The position numbers and the translations under genes are program-made. The notes below the pieces were generated by a model. It was not told the origin of the DNA and did not search any database. It saw only the letters and a program-made list of their open reading frames with translations. Source: BOG-933 sp037132135 (GTDB lineage Bacteria > Pseudomonadota > Alphaproteobacteria > Azospirillales > Azospirillaceae). Taken from it: a DNA stretch of 29,093 nt. Position 1 is the stretch's first letter. Each line of letters opens with the position of its first letter. The stretch covers positions 1 through 29,093 of the forward strand of contig JBAXPR010000038.1 in assembly GCA_037132135.1 (NCBI GenBank). The letters run 5' to 3'. Below, in pieces: positions 17,094 through 25,429 of this stretch.

Positions 17094-17291
17094 ACCGGCG
17101 ACCGTGGTCGTCGTCGCGGTCCGGGGGCGGGTTTCCCGGTTCGGCCGTTGGGGCCGGGTCGGGGTTGTCAGGGGTTTCATGACGGGTTTGCGGCCGCTGG
17201 CCGCGGGCCTCATTCACAATATCGGGGCGCGCCGGCGGCTGCCGGTGGCGTTGTCGTCGCGGCCCGGTGAGTCCGGGCGGGGGAGAACACG
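17094..17291 (+). other. Gap where nuoL and nuoM would normally lie
   Basis: These 198 bp join nuoK to nuoN and hold no recognisable gene or gene fragment. The sequence is very GC-rich with several short inverted repeats, for example GCGGCC-GCT-GGCCGC at 17190-17204, and no T-tract terminator. A 63-codon open frame (17104-17295) has an Arg/Gly-rich translation without membrane helices and resembles neither NuoL nor NuoM ends. GGGCGGGGGAGAA at the right end supplies the nuoN ribosome binding site. Confidence 0.85.
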
Positions 17292-18740
17292 ATGAACCAG
17301 ATTCCGACCATTCTGCCGGCTGCGCCTGTGATTTTTCTGGCGGCGTCGGCGCTTGGGCTGTTGATGTTCGGTGTCTTCCGGGGTGACGGGGCGACGCGGA
17401 TCGTCTCTTATCTGGCGTCGGCGCTGCTGCTGGTGACGGTGGCTCTGGTGATCGGTCAGGGCGGGGCGCGGCAGGTCGCGTTCAATGGCCTCTTCGTGAT
17501 GGACGGGTTTGCCGTGTTCATGGACACCCTGGTGCTGATCGGCACTGCGGCGGTGATCCTGTCCGGGCAGAGCTACAATAGCCGGGAAAAGCTCCATCGC
17601 AGCGAATATCCGATCCTGATGATGCTGGCGGCGACCGGCATGCTGATGATGATCTCGGCCAACGATCTGATGTCGCTCTATATGGGCATGGAGACTCAGT
17701 CGCTGGCGCTCTATGTGCTGGCGGCCTCCCGGCGCGATGTCGGCACCTCGAGCGAAGCTGGCCTCAAGTATTTCGTGCTGGGCGCGCTGGCCTCGGGGCT
17801 GCTGCTGTTCGGTGCCTCGCTGATCTATGGCTTCACCGGCAGCACCAACTTCGACAAGATCGCCCATGGCCTGGCCCAGGAGCATCGTGCCGGCGCCGGG
17901 GTGGTGATCGGCATGGTCTTCATGGCCGCCGGGCTGGCGTTCAAGGTGGCGGCGGTGCCGTTCCACATGTGGGCGCCCGACGTTTACGAGGGCTCGCCGA
18001 CACCGGTGACCGCGTTCTTCGCGGTGGCGCCCAAGGTGGCGGCGGTGGCCCTGTTCCTGCGCGTTCTCATGGACCCGTTCGGCTCGATGGGTGAGCAGTG
18101 GCGTCAGATCATCATGTTCATGTCGGTGGCCTCGATGCTGATCGGCTCGCTCGGCGCGATCCAGCAGACCAACATCAAGCGCCTGATGGCCTATGGCTCG
18201 ATCGGCCACATCGGTTACCTGCTGCTCGGCCTTTCTTCGGGCGGCGAGCAGGGCGTCCGCGGCATTCTGGTTTATCTCGCGGTCTATGTCGTGATGTCGG
18301 TCGGGGCCTTCGCCGTGATCCTCTCGATGCGCCATCAGGGCCGGATGGTCGACGATCTCGCCCATTTCGCCGGTCTGTCGCGGACCCATCCGCTGCTGGC
18401 GGTGGTGATGGCGATCTTCATGTTCTCGATGGCGGGCGTGCCGCCGCTGGCCGGCTTTTTTGGCAAAATGTATGTCTTCCTGGCCGCGGTCGAAGCGCAC
18501 CTCTATGGGTTGGCGGTGATCGGCGTGCTGACCTCGGTGGTTGCGGCGTACTACTATCTCCGGGTCATCAAGCTGATGTACTTCGACGAGACCTCGGCCG
18601 AGCCGATCGACCGCCAGGATGATCCGCGGCTGACTTACGTGCTGGCCGCCACCGCCGTCTTCACCCTGATGTTCTTCATCTTCCCGGTGCCGATCCTCAA
18701 TGGTGCCGCCACTGCCGCCGCCTCGCTTTTCCCCGGATGA
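17292..18740 (+). CDS. nuoN: NADH-quinone oxidoreductase subunit N
   Basis: NuoN is one of the three antiporter-like proton-pumping subunits of complex I. The 482-aa product has about 14 hydrophobic helices. It is a genuine NuoN from end to end: the N-terminal section, the central SANDLMSLYMGMETQSLALY and GLKYFVLGALASGLLLFGAS, and the antiporter signature FKVAAVPFHMWAPDVYEGSP are all present. There is no sign that it is a fused or recombined NuoL/M/N. GGGGGAGAA precedes the ATG. The stop overlaps the next gene (ATGA at 18737-18740), so birA is probably cotranscribed. Confidence 0.97.
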   Translation: MNQIPTILPAAPVIFLAASALGLLMFGVFRGDGATRIVSYLASALLLVTVALVIGQGGARQVAFNGLFVMDGFAVFMDTLVLIGTAAVILSGQSYNSREKLHRSEYPILMMLAATGMLMMISANDLMSLYMGMETQSLALYVLAASRRDVGTSSEAGLKYFVLGALASGLLLFGASLIYGFTGSTNFDKIAHGLAQEHRAGAGVVIGMVFMAAGLAFKVAAVPFHMWAPDVYEGSPTPVTAFFAVAPKVAAVALFLRVLMDPFGSMGEQWRQIIMFMSVASMLIGSLGAIQQTNIKRLMAYGSIGHIGYLLLGLSSGGEQGVRGILVYLAVYVVMSVGAFAVILSMRHQGRMVDDLAHFAGLSRTHPLLAVVMAIFMFSMAGVPPLAGFFGKMYVFLAAVEAHLYGLAVIGVLTSVVAAYYYLRVIKLMYFDETSAEPIDRQDDPRLTYVLAATAVFTLMFFIFPVPILNGAATAAASLFPG

Positions 18741-19516
18741 GCGATGGCGACCGGGGAGCGCTGAGCTTCCGCGTGCTGCCGTTCGAGAGGCTTGACAGCA
18801 CCAACGAAGAGGCCCGGCGCCAGGTGTGCGCCGGTGTCGGGGCCGGCACCGTGATCTGGGCACTGGACCAGATGGCCGGGCGCGGCCGGCGGGGCCGTGC
18901 CTGGGTGTCCGAGGCCGGCAATCTCTTCTGTTCCCTCATTCTGCGTCCCGGCTGCCCGCCGGCAGGGGCGGCCGAGGTTTCGCTGGTTGCGGCGCTCGCG
19001 GTGGCCGAGGCCGCCGAGGCGGCGCTCGGCGGTCGGGCGCCGGTCCGGGTCAAGTGGCCGAACGACGTGCTGGCCGGTGGCCGCAAACTGGCTGGGATTC
19101 TGCTGGAAACCGAAACCCGGGCCGGCGGCGCCGATATCGCGGCTCTGGTGGTCGGGGTCGGCATCAACATCGCCCATGCACCCGAGGGCACCGAGTTTCC
19201 CGCCACCGCGCTGGCCCGGGAAGGAGCGCCGATGCTGGAGGTACGGGCGGTGCTCGATCTTTTCCTCGGGCGCTTCGCCCATTGGTACCGCCGCTGGACC
19301 CTGGAGGGGCTGGGGCCGGTGCGGTCGGCATGGCTGGCGCGCGCCGCCGGACTCGACGGGCCGGTGACGGTGCGCTTGCACGACGAGACGCTTTGCGGCA
19401 GCTTCATCGGTCTCGACGCTTCCGGCGCGTTGCTGCTCGATCCGGGTGGCGGGGCGCCGGTGCGGCGGGTTGCCGCCGGCGATGTCTTTTTTCCCGCCTC
19501 CCCCGTATCCGCCTGA
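18737..19516 (+). CDS. birA: Biotin-[acetyl-CoA-carboxylase] ligase
   Basis: The enzyme activates biotin with ATP and attaches it to the carrier lysine of biotin carboxylases. The 259-aa product has the biotinyl-AMP loop GRGRRGR (residues 48-54), KWPNDV (106-111) and KLAGILLE (117-124), followed by a short C-terminal SH3-like domain. The N-terminal winged helix of E. coli BirA is absent, so this is a monofunctional ligase that should not repress transcription. The start overlaps the nuoN stop by 4 bp, and coaX follows after 6 bp. Confidence 0.95.
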   Translation: MSDGDRGALSFRVLPFERLDSTNEEARRQVCAGVGAGTVIWALDQMAGRGRRGRAWVSEAGNLFCSLILRPGCPPAGAAEVSLVAALAVAEAAEAALGGRAPVRVKWPNDVLAGGRKLAGILLETETRAGGADIAALVVGVGINIAHAPEGTEFPATALAREGAPMLEVRAVLDLFLGRFAHWYRRWTLEGLGPVRSAWLARAAGLDGPVTVRLHDETLCGSFIGLDASGALLLDPGGGAPVRRVAAGDVFFPASPVSA

Positions 19517-19522
19517 ACGCCC

Positions 19523-20308
19523 ATGCTTCTGACCATCGACGCCGGCAACACCAACGTCGTTTTCGCCGTTTACGACGGCGACCGGCAGCGCGGCCTCTGG
19601 CGCTGTGCCACCGAACCCAAGCGCACCGCCGACGAATACGCGGTCTGGCTGACCCAGCTGCTGACCCTGCGCGGGCTTTATCCGCGCCAGGTCACCGACG
19701 CCGTGATCGCCAGCGTCGTCCCCGGCGCCACCTTCAACCTCAAGCGGCTCTGCAAGGACCATTTCAATTGCGAGCCGCTGATCGTCGGCGATCCCCGGAT
19801 CGATCTTGGCGTCCGGGCCGAGGTCGGACGACCCGAGGAGGTCGGCGCCGACCGCCTGGTCAACGCCCTGGCGGCGGCGGCGGCCTATGCCACGCCCCTG
19901 ATCGTGGTCGATTTCGGCACCGCCACCACCTTCGATGTCGTCAACGCCGCGGGCAATTATTGCGGCGGCGTGATCGCGCCCGGGATCAACCTGTCGCTGG
20001 AGGCATTGGACCGCGCCGCCGCCAAGCTGCCCCGGGTCGAGATCGTCCAACCGAGCGAGGTGATCGGCACCAGCACGGTCGCCTGCATGCAGTCGGGCAT
20101 TTTCTGGGGCTATATCGGGCTGATCGAGGGCCTGGTCGGCCGCATTCGCACGGAGTTTCTCGCCGCTCATCCGGCGGCGTCGATGCCGGTGGTCGGCACC
20201 GGCGGCCTTGCCGTTCTTTTCGCCCGCGCCACTTCGGTGATTGACCACGTCGACACCGAGCTGACTCTGCGGGGGCTGGTGCTGATTCACCAGCGCAACA
20301 GGAAGTAA
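19523..20308 (+). CDS. coaX: Type III pantothenate kinase
   Basis: CoaX phosphorylates pantothenate, the first step of coenzyme A synthesis, without feedback inhibition by CoA. The 261-aa product has the ASKHA-fold motifs: DAGNTN at residues 6-11 (phosphate-binding), GADRLVN in the middle, VVDFGTATTFDVV and GGVIAPGINLS. The length is typical. It sits 6 bp after birA and 5 bp before the RNase J gene, a pairing frequent in alphaproteobacteria. Confidence 0.96.
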   Translation: MLLTIDAGNTNVVFAVYDGDRQRGLWRCATEPKRTADEYAVWLTQLLTLRGLYPRQVTDAVIASVVPGATFNLKRLCKDHFNCEPLIVGDPRIDLGVRAEVGRPEEVGADRLVNALAAAAAYATPLIVVDFGTATTFDVVNAAGNYCGGVIAPGINLSLEALDRAAAKLPRVEIVQPSEVIGTSTVACMQSGIFWGYIGLIEGLVGRIRTEFLAAHPAASMPVVGTGGLAVLFARATSVIDHVDTELTLRGLVLIHQRNRK

Positions 20309-20313
20309 TCCGT

Positions 20314-21984
20314 TTGTCCCCTTCGTTGTACCGTCCGGCCGATGACGCCCTGATGTTCCTGCCGCTTGGCGGCTCGGGCGAGATCGGGATGAATCTCAAT
20401 CTTTATGGCCATGCCGGCAAATGGCTGATGGTCGACCTCGGCATCGCCTTCGGCGACGAGACCATGCCGGGGATCGATATTCTGGTCGCCGACCCCCAGT
20501 TCATCCGCGAGCGGCGGCAGGATCTGGTCGGGCTGGTGCTGACCCACGCCCATGAGGATCATCTTGGCGCCGTGCCCTACCTGTGGTCGGAGCTGGAATG
20601 CCCGATCTGGGCCGCGCCCTTCACGGCGGCGGTGCTGCGGGCCAAGCTCCATGAGCGGGCGCTGACCAGCAAGGTCAAGATCACCGAGGTTCCGCGCGGC
20701 GGCCGTTTCAAGGCCGGGCCGTTCGAGGTCCAGATGGTTGGGGTCACCCATTCCGTGCCCGAGTCGCGGGTGCTGGTGATCCGGACCCGCGCCGGGACGG
20801 TGGTCCATACCGGCGACTGGAAGTTTGATGCCGCGCCGGTGGTGCTGCCGCTGACCGATGGCGAGACCCTGGCCGGGCTGGGCGACGAAAATGTGCTGGC
20901 GCTGGTCGGCGACTCCACCAATGCCACCGTGCCCGGCGAATCGGGCACCGAGGCTTCGGTCCGGGTCGGGCTCGAAGCGGTGATCGGGCGCTATCAGGGG
21001 CGGGTGGCGGTGACCTGCTTTTCCACCAATGTCGCGCGACTGGAAAGCGTCGCCCGCGCCGCCGCCGCCCACGACCGCCGGGTGGCGCTGGTCGGGCGCT
21101 CGCTCTGGCGCATCCACGAGGCGGCGAAAAGCTGCGGCTACCTCACCGGCTGCCATGAGTTCATCTCCGAGCATGATGTCGGCTATCTGCCCAAGGACAA
21201 GGTGGTGATGGTCTGCACCGGCAGTCAGGGCGAGCCGCGGTCGGCGCTGGCGCGCATTGCCGCCGGTGACCATCCCCAGGTGGTGATGGACAAGGGCGAT
21301 GTCGTGATTTTCTCCAGCCGGGAAATTCCCGGCAACGAGCGCGCGATCGGCAAGGTGCAGAACCGGTTGCTGCGCCAGGGCATCCAGTTGATCACCGTCG
21401 ATCAGGAACCGGTCCATGTCTCGGGCCATCCCGCCCGGGACGAGCTGGCGCAGATGCTGCGCTGGGTCAAGCCGCGGGTGCTGGTGCCGGTTCATGGCGA
21501 GTTGCGCCATCAGCAGGCCCATGCTGAGGTCGGGCGGCTGTGCGGTGTCGAAGAGGTGGTAATTCCGACCAACGGCACCCTGGTTCAGCTCGCCCCCGGC
21601 CCGGCCGGGATCGTCGGCGAGGTCGTCCACGGCAAGCTGGCCATTGACGGCAATCGGCTCGTGCCGCTGGATTGCGGCGCCATGCGCAGCCGGCACCGGG
21701 TGATCTTCAACGGCGCAGCCGTGGTCACGGTGGCGCTCAACGAGCGGGGTGAGCTGGCCACGGCGCCGCGGCTGTCGGCGCTCGGACTGGTCGACGAGGA
21801 GCAGGATCGCGATCTGATCCTCGATGTCATCGACGCCGTGCGCGAGGCGGTGGCGGCGCTGGCCAAGCCGGCGCGCCGGGACGATCAGGCGGTGATCCAG
21901 GCCGTGCGGGGCGCGGTGCGCCGCTCGTTCAACGCCAGTCATGGCAAGAAGCCGCAAACCGAAGTCCATCTGATCCGGATCTGA
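20314..21984 (+). CDS. rnj: Ribonuclease J, metallo-beta-lactamase/beta-CASP family
   Basis: RNase J is a zinc-dependent endo- and 5'-exoribonuclease acting in RNA maturation and decay. The 556-aa product has the metal motif HAHEDH (residues 78-83), His146 in THSVPE, Asp168 in GDWKFD, a beta-CASP domain, and the late His motifs SGHPARDEL and VPVHGEL. The likely start is TTG 20314, because AGGAAG at 20300-20305 is spaced 8 nt from it and the N-terminus leads naturally into FLPLGGSGEIGMNLN. ATG 20353 is the alternative and would begin right at that core. It is probably coupled to coaX. Confidence 0.95.
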   Translation: MSPSLYRPADDALMFLPLGGSGEIGMNLNLYGHAGKWLMVDLGIAFGDETMPGIDILVADPQFIRERRQDLVGLVLTHAHEDHLGAVPYLWSELECPIWAAPFTAAVLRAKLHERALTSKVKITEVPRGGRFKAGPFEVQMVGVTHSVPESRVLVIRTRAGTVVHTGDWKFDAAPVVLPLTDGETLAGLGDENVLALVGDSTNATVPGESGTEASVRVGLEAVIGRYQGRVAVTCFSTNVARLESVARAAAAHDRRVALVGRSLWRIHEAAKSCGYLTGCHEFISEHDVGYLPKDKVVMVCTGSQGEPRSALARIAAGDHPQVVMDKGDVVIFSSREIPGNERAIGKVQNRLLRQGIQLITVDQEPVHVSGHPARDELAQMLRWVKPRVLVPVHGELRHQQAHAEVGRLCGVEEVVIPTNGTLVQLAPGPAGIVGEVVHGKLAIDGNRLVPLDCGAMRSRHRVIFNGAAVVTVALNERGELATAPRLSALGLVDEEQDRDLILDVIDAVREAVAALAKPARRDDQAVIQAVRGAVRRSFNASHGKKPQTEVHLIRI

Positions 21985-22010
21985 GTTCCACAACCGAAAG
22001 AGCAGCCATC

Positions 22011-22415
22011 ATGATCGGAAAGCTCAATCACGTCGCGATCGCCGTCCCCGACCTCGCCAAGGCGACCGCCCTCTACCGCGATACCCTCGGCGCCGCGGTC
22101 TCGGCGCCGCTCGACCAGCCGGCGCACGGCGTCACCGTGGTCTTCATCACCCTGCCCAACACCAAGATCGAGCTGCTGCACCCGCTGGGGGCCGGCTCAC
22201 CGATCGCCAAGTTCCTCGAAGCCAATCCCGCCGGCGGCGTCCACCATATCTGTTACGAGGTCGCCGACATCCTGGCGGCGCGCGACCAGCTGAAGGCCAC
22301 CGGTGCCCGGGTGCTCGGCGACGGCAATCCCAAGATCGGCGCTCACGACAAGCCGGTACTGTTCCTCCATCCCAAGGATTTCTTCGGCACCCTGGTCGAG
22401 TTGGAGCAGGCCTGA
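22011..22415 (+). CDS. mce: Methylmalonyl-CoA epimerase-like VOC protein
   Basis: The epimerase interconverts the 2R and 2S forms of methylmalonyl-CoA in propionate metabolism. The 134-aa product is a vicinal-oxygen-chelate protein with two beta-alpha-beta-beta-beta units. Plausible metal ligands are His7 (LNHVAIAV), a His of the pair 78-79 (GVHHICYEV) and Glu130 (TLVELE). The sequence IELLHPLG and the position after RNase J fit alphaproteobacterial epimerases. Lactoylglutathione lyase (GloA) is less likely given the motif spacing. It starts 26 bp after rnj. Confidence 0.9.
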   Translation: MIGKLNHVAIAVPDLAKATALYRDTLGAAVSAPLDQPAHGVTVVFITLPNTKIELLHPLGAGSPIAKFLEANPAGGVHHICYEVADILAARDQLKATGARVLGDGNPKIGAHDKPVLFLHPKDFFGTLVELEQA

Positions 22416-22426
22416 GCCGGAGCGGG

Positions 22427-22451
22427 GCAAGGGCGGCGCGTCGCCGCTTGC
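22427..22451 (+). terminator. Stem-loop after mce, possible terminator
   Basis: GCAA..GCGGCG pairs with CGCCGC..TTGC across loop CGT, giving 10 base pairs with a 2-nt GG bulge on the left arm. It begins 12 bp after the mce stop. No T tract follows, so it may stabilise the mRNA 3' end or act with Rho instead of being a classic terminator. Confidence 0.4.
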
Positions 22452-22532
22452 CGCCGGGTAAGCGTTTCCGCTTGGAGCCGGTGCCGAACTCGGCATAGGC
22501 TCCAGGCGCAGAACTGTATTTCAGGCCGCCCC

Positions 22533-24278
22533 ATGCTCCGCTTCGCCGTTCGTGTTTTCGCCCTCTTCGGGTTTCTGGTCGTCGCGGCTCTCGGTGCCGG
22601 CGGCTATGTTCTCTACCAGACCCTGTTCGCAGTGCCGGCGCTGCCCGAGGCGGTGGTGCTCAATATCGATCTCGATCAGAAGCTGGCCGAACAGGGCAGC
22701 GATGATCCGGTCGCGGGCACCTTGCTCGGGGGCAGCCTGAGCCTGCGCGATGTCGTCAACGCCCTCGACCGCGGCGGCCGCGACCGCCGGGTCAAGGGGG
22801 CGCTGATCCGGTTCGGCGGTGACGGGCTGGGCATGGCCCAGGCCCAGGAGCTGCGGGCGGCGATCTCGCGGTTCCGCGCCGCCGGCAAGTTCACCACCGC
22901 CTTCGCCGAGAGCTTCGGCGAGTTCGGCCCGGCCAACAAAAGCTATTATCTCGCCAGTGTCTGCGAGGAGGTCTGGCTCCAGCCGGTGGGCATGCTCGGG
23001 CTGACCGGCTTTGCCGCCGAGATGCCGTTTGCGCGCAAGGTTCTGGAGCAGTTGCGCGTGGTTCCGGAAATCCTCCATCGCGAGGAATACAAGAGCGCGA
23101 TGGAAACCTTCACCGAGCGCACGATCTCGGCTCCGCACAAGGAGATGCTCGAAAGCCTGCTCGACGACCTCACCGACCAGCTGGTGCTGGGTGTGGCCAC
23201 GACGCGCAAGCTGGATCCGGTGGCGGTGCGGCGGCTGATCGACCGCGGGCCGCTGCTCGATCGCGAAGCCCGCGAGGCCGGGCTGATCGACCGTCTCGGC
23301 TATTACGACGAAGCCACCGACGAGGCGCTGGACAAGGCCGGGGCCGGCGGCTCCGATCCCGGTCTGGTCGCTCCCGAGGATTACCTGGAGGCGGCCGGCG
23401 AGCCCAATGACACCGGCCCGACAGTGGCGCTGATCTACGCGGTCGGCGCCATCCAGCGCGGCGAAAGCGGCGGCACCCCCTTGCTGGGCGGTGACGGCGT
23501 CGGCTCCGAGGCGGTGGTTCAGGCCTTTCAGCAGGCGGTCGAGGATGACGACGTCAAGGCGATCCTGTTCCGCATCGACAGCCCGGGCGGCTCGGCGGTC
23601 GCCTCGGAGTCGATCCGGCGCGCGGTGGTGCAGGCTCAGGCAGCGGGCAAGCCGGTGATCGTTTCGATGTCGGATACCGCGGCCTCGGGCGGTTACTGGA
23701 TCGCCATGAACGCCAACCGCATTATCGCCGAACCGGCGACCCTCACCGGCTCGATTGGCGTCATCATCGGTAAGGTCGCGACCGCGGGTTTCTGGGACCA
23801 GATCGGCATCACCTGGGAGGGTGTCAAGCGCGGTCAGAACGCCGGAATCTGGTCGAGCATCTCGCCCTACAGCACGGGCGAGCGGGCCAGGGTCGACACC
23901 GTGCTCGACGAGATCTATGCCACCTTCACCCGCAATGTCGCCGAGGCCCGTCATCTTGCGCCGGACAAGGTGCGCGAGATCGCGCGCGGCCGGGTCTGGA
24001 CCGGCCATCAGGCGCTGGCACTCGGGCTGGTCGATGAACTGGGCGACCTCGACACCGCGCTGAAGCGCAGCCGTGAGGCGATCGGTCTCGCGGCCGACGC
24101 CCCGGTCAGTCTCGACGTCTATCCGCGGCCAAAATCCCAGCTGGAGCGGATCGTGGAGGTGCTGACGCTCAGCGGCAGCCGTCTCGGCGCCACGATTCAG
24201 GCGCTGGCGCCGCTGGCGCGGGCGGTCCGCGGCGGCGAGGCGCTGCGCATGCCCGAGGTCGGGCTGGGGGGGCAATAA
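22533..24278 (+). CDS. sppA: Signal peptide peptidase SppA, 67-kDa type
   Basis: SppA is a membrane-anchored serine protease that cuts leftover signal peptides at the periplasmic face. The 581-aa product has an N-terminal membrane anchor at about residues 8-33 and two tandem ClpP-like domains. The Ser-Lys dyad of the 67-kDa class is present: Lys187 in EEYKSAMETF of the first domain and Ser385 in DTAASGGYW of the second. A further conserved block is EPATLTGSIGVI. It starts 117 bp after mce, downstream of a stem-loop, and ends 21 bp from the convergent gapR gene. Confidence 0.94.
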   Translation: MLRFAVRVFALFGFLVVAALGAGGYVLYQTLFAVPALPEAVVLNIDLDQKLAEQGSDDPVAGTLLGGSLSLRDVVNALDRGGRDRRVKGALIRFGGDGLGMAQAQELRAAISRFRAAGKFTTAFAESFGEFGPANKSYYLASVCEEVWLQPVGMLGLTGFAAEMPFARKVLEQLRVVPEILHREEYKSAMETFTERTISAPHKEMLESLLDDLTDQLVLGVATTRKLDPVAVRRLIDRGPLLDREAREAGLIDRLGYYDEATDEALDKAGAGGSDPGLVAPEDYLEAAGEPNDTGPTVALIYAVGAIQRGESGGTPLLGGDGVGSEAVVQAFQQAVEDDDVKAILFRIDSPGGSAVASESIRRAVVQAQAAGKPVIVSMSDTAASGGYWIAMNANRIIAEPATLTGSIGVIIGKVATAGFWDQIGITWEGVKRGQNAGIWSSISPYSTGERARVDTVLDEIYATFTRNVAEARHLAPDKVREIARGRVWTGHQALALGLVDELGDLDTALKRSREAIGLAADAPVSLDVYPRPKSQLERIVEVLTLSGSRLGATIQALAPLARAVRGGEALRMPEVGLGGQ

Positions 24279-24299
24279 ACCGTCGGAGCCGCGCCGGCA

Positions 24300-24596
24300 T
24301 CACTCCATGCCGAGCGCGGCCTTGTAAAGTTCCAGCAGTTCCTCTTCCTCCTGCCGGTCCTCCTTGGACTTCTTGCGCAGCGAAATGATCTTGCGCAGCA
24401 CCTTGACGTCGAAGCCCTGGCCCTTGGCCTCGGAATAGAGGTCTTTGATATCGTCGGCGAGACCCTTCTTCTCCTCCTCGAGCCGCTCAATGCGGTCGAC
24501 AAAGGAGCGCAACTGGCTGGCGGCAATGCCGCCGACGTCGTTGCTGGTGGCGGCCTCTGGCGCCGGGGCGGAACTGGCGATGCTGGTGTCCACCAA
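24300..24596 (-). CDS. gapR: Nucleoid-associated protein GapR (DUF2312)
   Basis: GapR, characterised in Caulobacter, binds overtwisted AT-rich DNA and stimulates topoisomerases. The product of about 98 aa has the family features: a long charged coiled coil LRSFVDRIERLEEEKKGLADD and the signature EAKGQGFDVKVLRKIISLRKK, ending ELLELYKAALG. The start is uncertain: TTG at 24596 is followed directly by GTG at 24593, both downstream of a CGGAG Shine-Dalgarno sequence. No in-frame ATG would keep the core. It lies next to sspB on the same strand, 41 bp away. Confidence 0.93.
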   Translation of the reverse strand: MVDTSIASSAPAPEAATSNDVGGIAASQLRSFVDRIERLEEEKKGLADDIKDLYSEAKGQGFDVKVLRKIISLRKKSKEDRQEEEELLELYKAALGME

Positions 24597-24637
24597 GGGA
24601 TACTCCGTGAAATCTGAAACAGGGGGCCTTCGGCCGG

Positions 24638-25132
24638 CTACTTCTTGCGAAAGGCGTCGAGGGCCACGACCTCGCCGCGCTTTTCCTCGCCGCCATTGCC
24701 GCCCGGGCGCGGGGTGCCCGGCGCCGGCGGCGGCAGGGGCTCAACCCCTTCCTCGGCGGCGGGGCGCGGCTCGGTGGTTACCGGCTGAAACTGCAGCGCG
24801 AAGTTGACCGAGGGGTCGGCGAAGGTGGTGATCGCGGCGAAAGGCACGGTCAGCCGCTCATGGACATTGTTGAAACTGAGCGTGACCGAAAACAGCTCCT
24901 CCGTCACCTCCAGCCCGAAAAATTGGTACTGGAGAACGATGGTCATCTCGCCCGGATACTGGGAGCGCAGATAGTCCGGAATCCGCACGCCGCGATAGCT
25001 GGTGCGGAAGGTGAGATAGAAATGGTGGTTGCCGGGCAGGCCGATCTCGGCCACCTGCTTCAGCGCCGTGCGGACCACGCCGCGCAGCGCCGCCTCGACC
25101 ATTTTGTCGTATCGCAGCTGTTCCCGAGCCAT
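24638..25132 (-). CDS. sspB: Alpha-type SspB, ClpXP adaptor
   Basis: SspB tethers ssrA-tagged and some other substrates to ClpX for degradation by ClpP. The 164-aa product has the alphaproteobacterial core LRGVVRTALKQVAEIGLPGNHHFYLTF and FFGLEVTEELFSVTLSFNN. A proline-rich flexible linker follows, then the C-terminal ClpX-binding tail GEVVALDAFRKK (residues 153-164). ATG 25132 gives the family-like start MAREQLRYDKMV. Longer starts at ATG 25144 and GTG 25171 are possible but add Arg-rich residues. Its partners clpX and clpP lie at the left of the window. The gene is divergent from thyX across a gap of about 297 bp in which I saw nothing further. Confidence 0.93.
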   Translation of the reverse strand: MAREQLRYDKMVEAALRGVVRTALKQVAEIGLPGNHHFYLTFRTSYRGVRIPDYLRSQYPGEMTIVLQYQFFGLEVTEELFSVTLSFNNVHERLTVPFAAITTFADPSVNFALQFQPVTTEPRPAAEEGVEPLPPPAPGTPRPGGNGGEEKRGEVVALDAFRKK

Positions 25133-25429
25133 TCCCGGCGCCATCCTTCGTCTGATCCGGCGAACTTCCACACCCTACCCCGCGCGTCCGGATGGCGCAA
25201 GGCAGCACTGGCGGCGTTGGCAAAGACCGCAGCCCGGCCCCGCGCCGCCGGCACCGCGCGGGTGCCGACACGCCGTTGCCGGGTGCCCCGCCGGCCGGAT
25301 TATAGCGCCGGGCACGGCAAAGCGGAAGGCCCGGCGGAAAATCCCCGGGAGCGGCTTCGGAAATCGGTACGGTGGCCGCGCGAAAATTGTTTAGAGTGCC
25401 GTCGTCACCGCTGCCGAGGAATGCCGCCG

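Noticed and set aside
17104..17295. 63-codon frame in the nuoK-nuoN gap as a remnant of nuoL or nuoM
   Set aside because: The translation is Arg/Gly-rich and hydrophilic, without membrane helices or any motif from either end of NuoL or NuoM.
17292..18740. nuoN as a recombinant product of nuoL/nuoM/nuoN paralogues
   Set aside because: The N-terminal, central and C-terminal motifs are all NuoN-type and the length is normal, so an in-frame fusion does not explain the missing genes.
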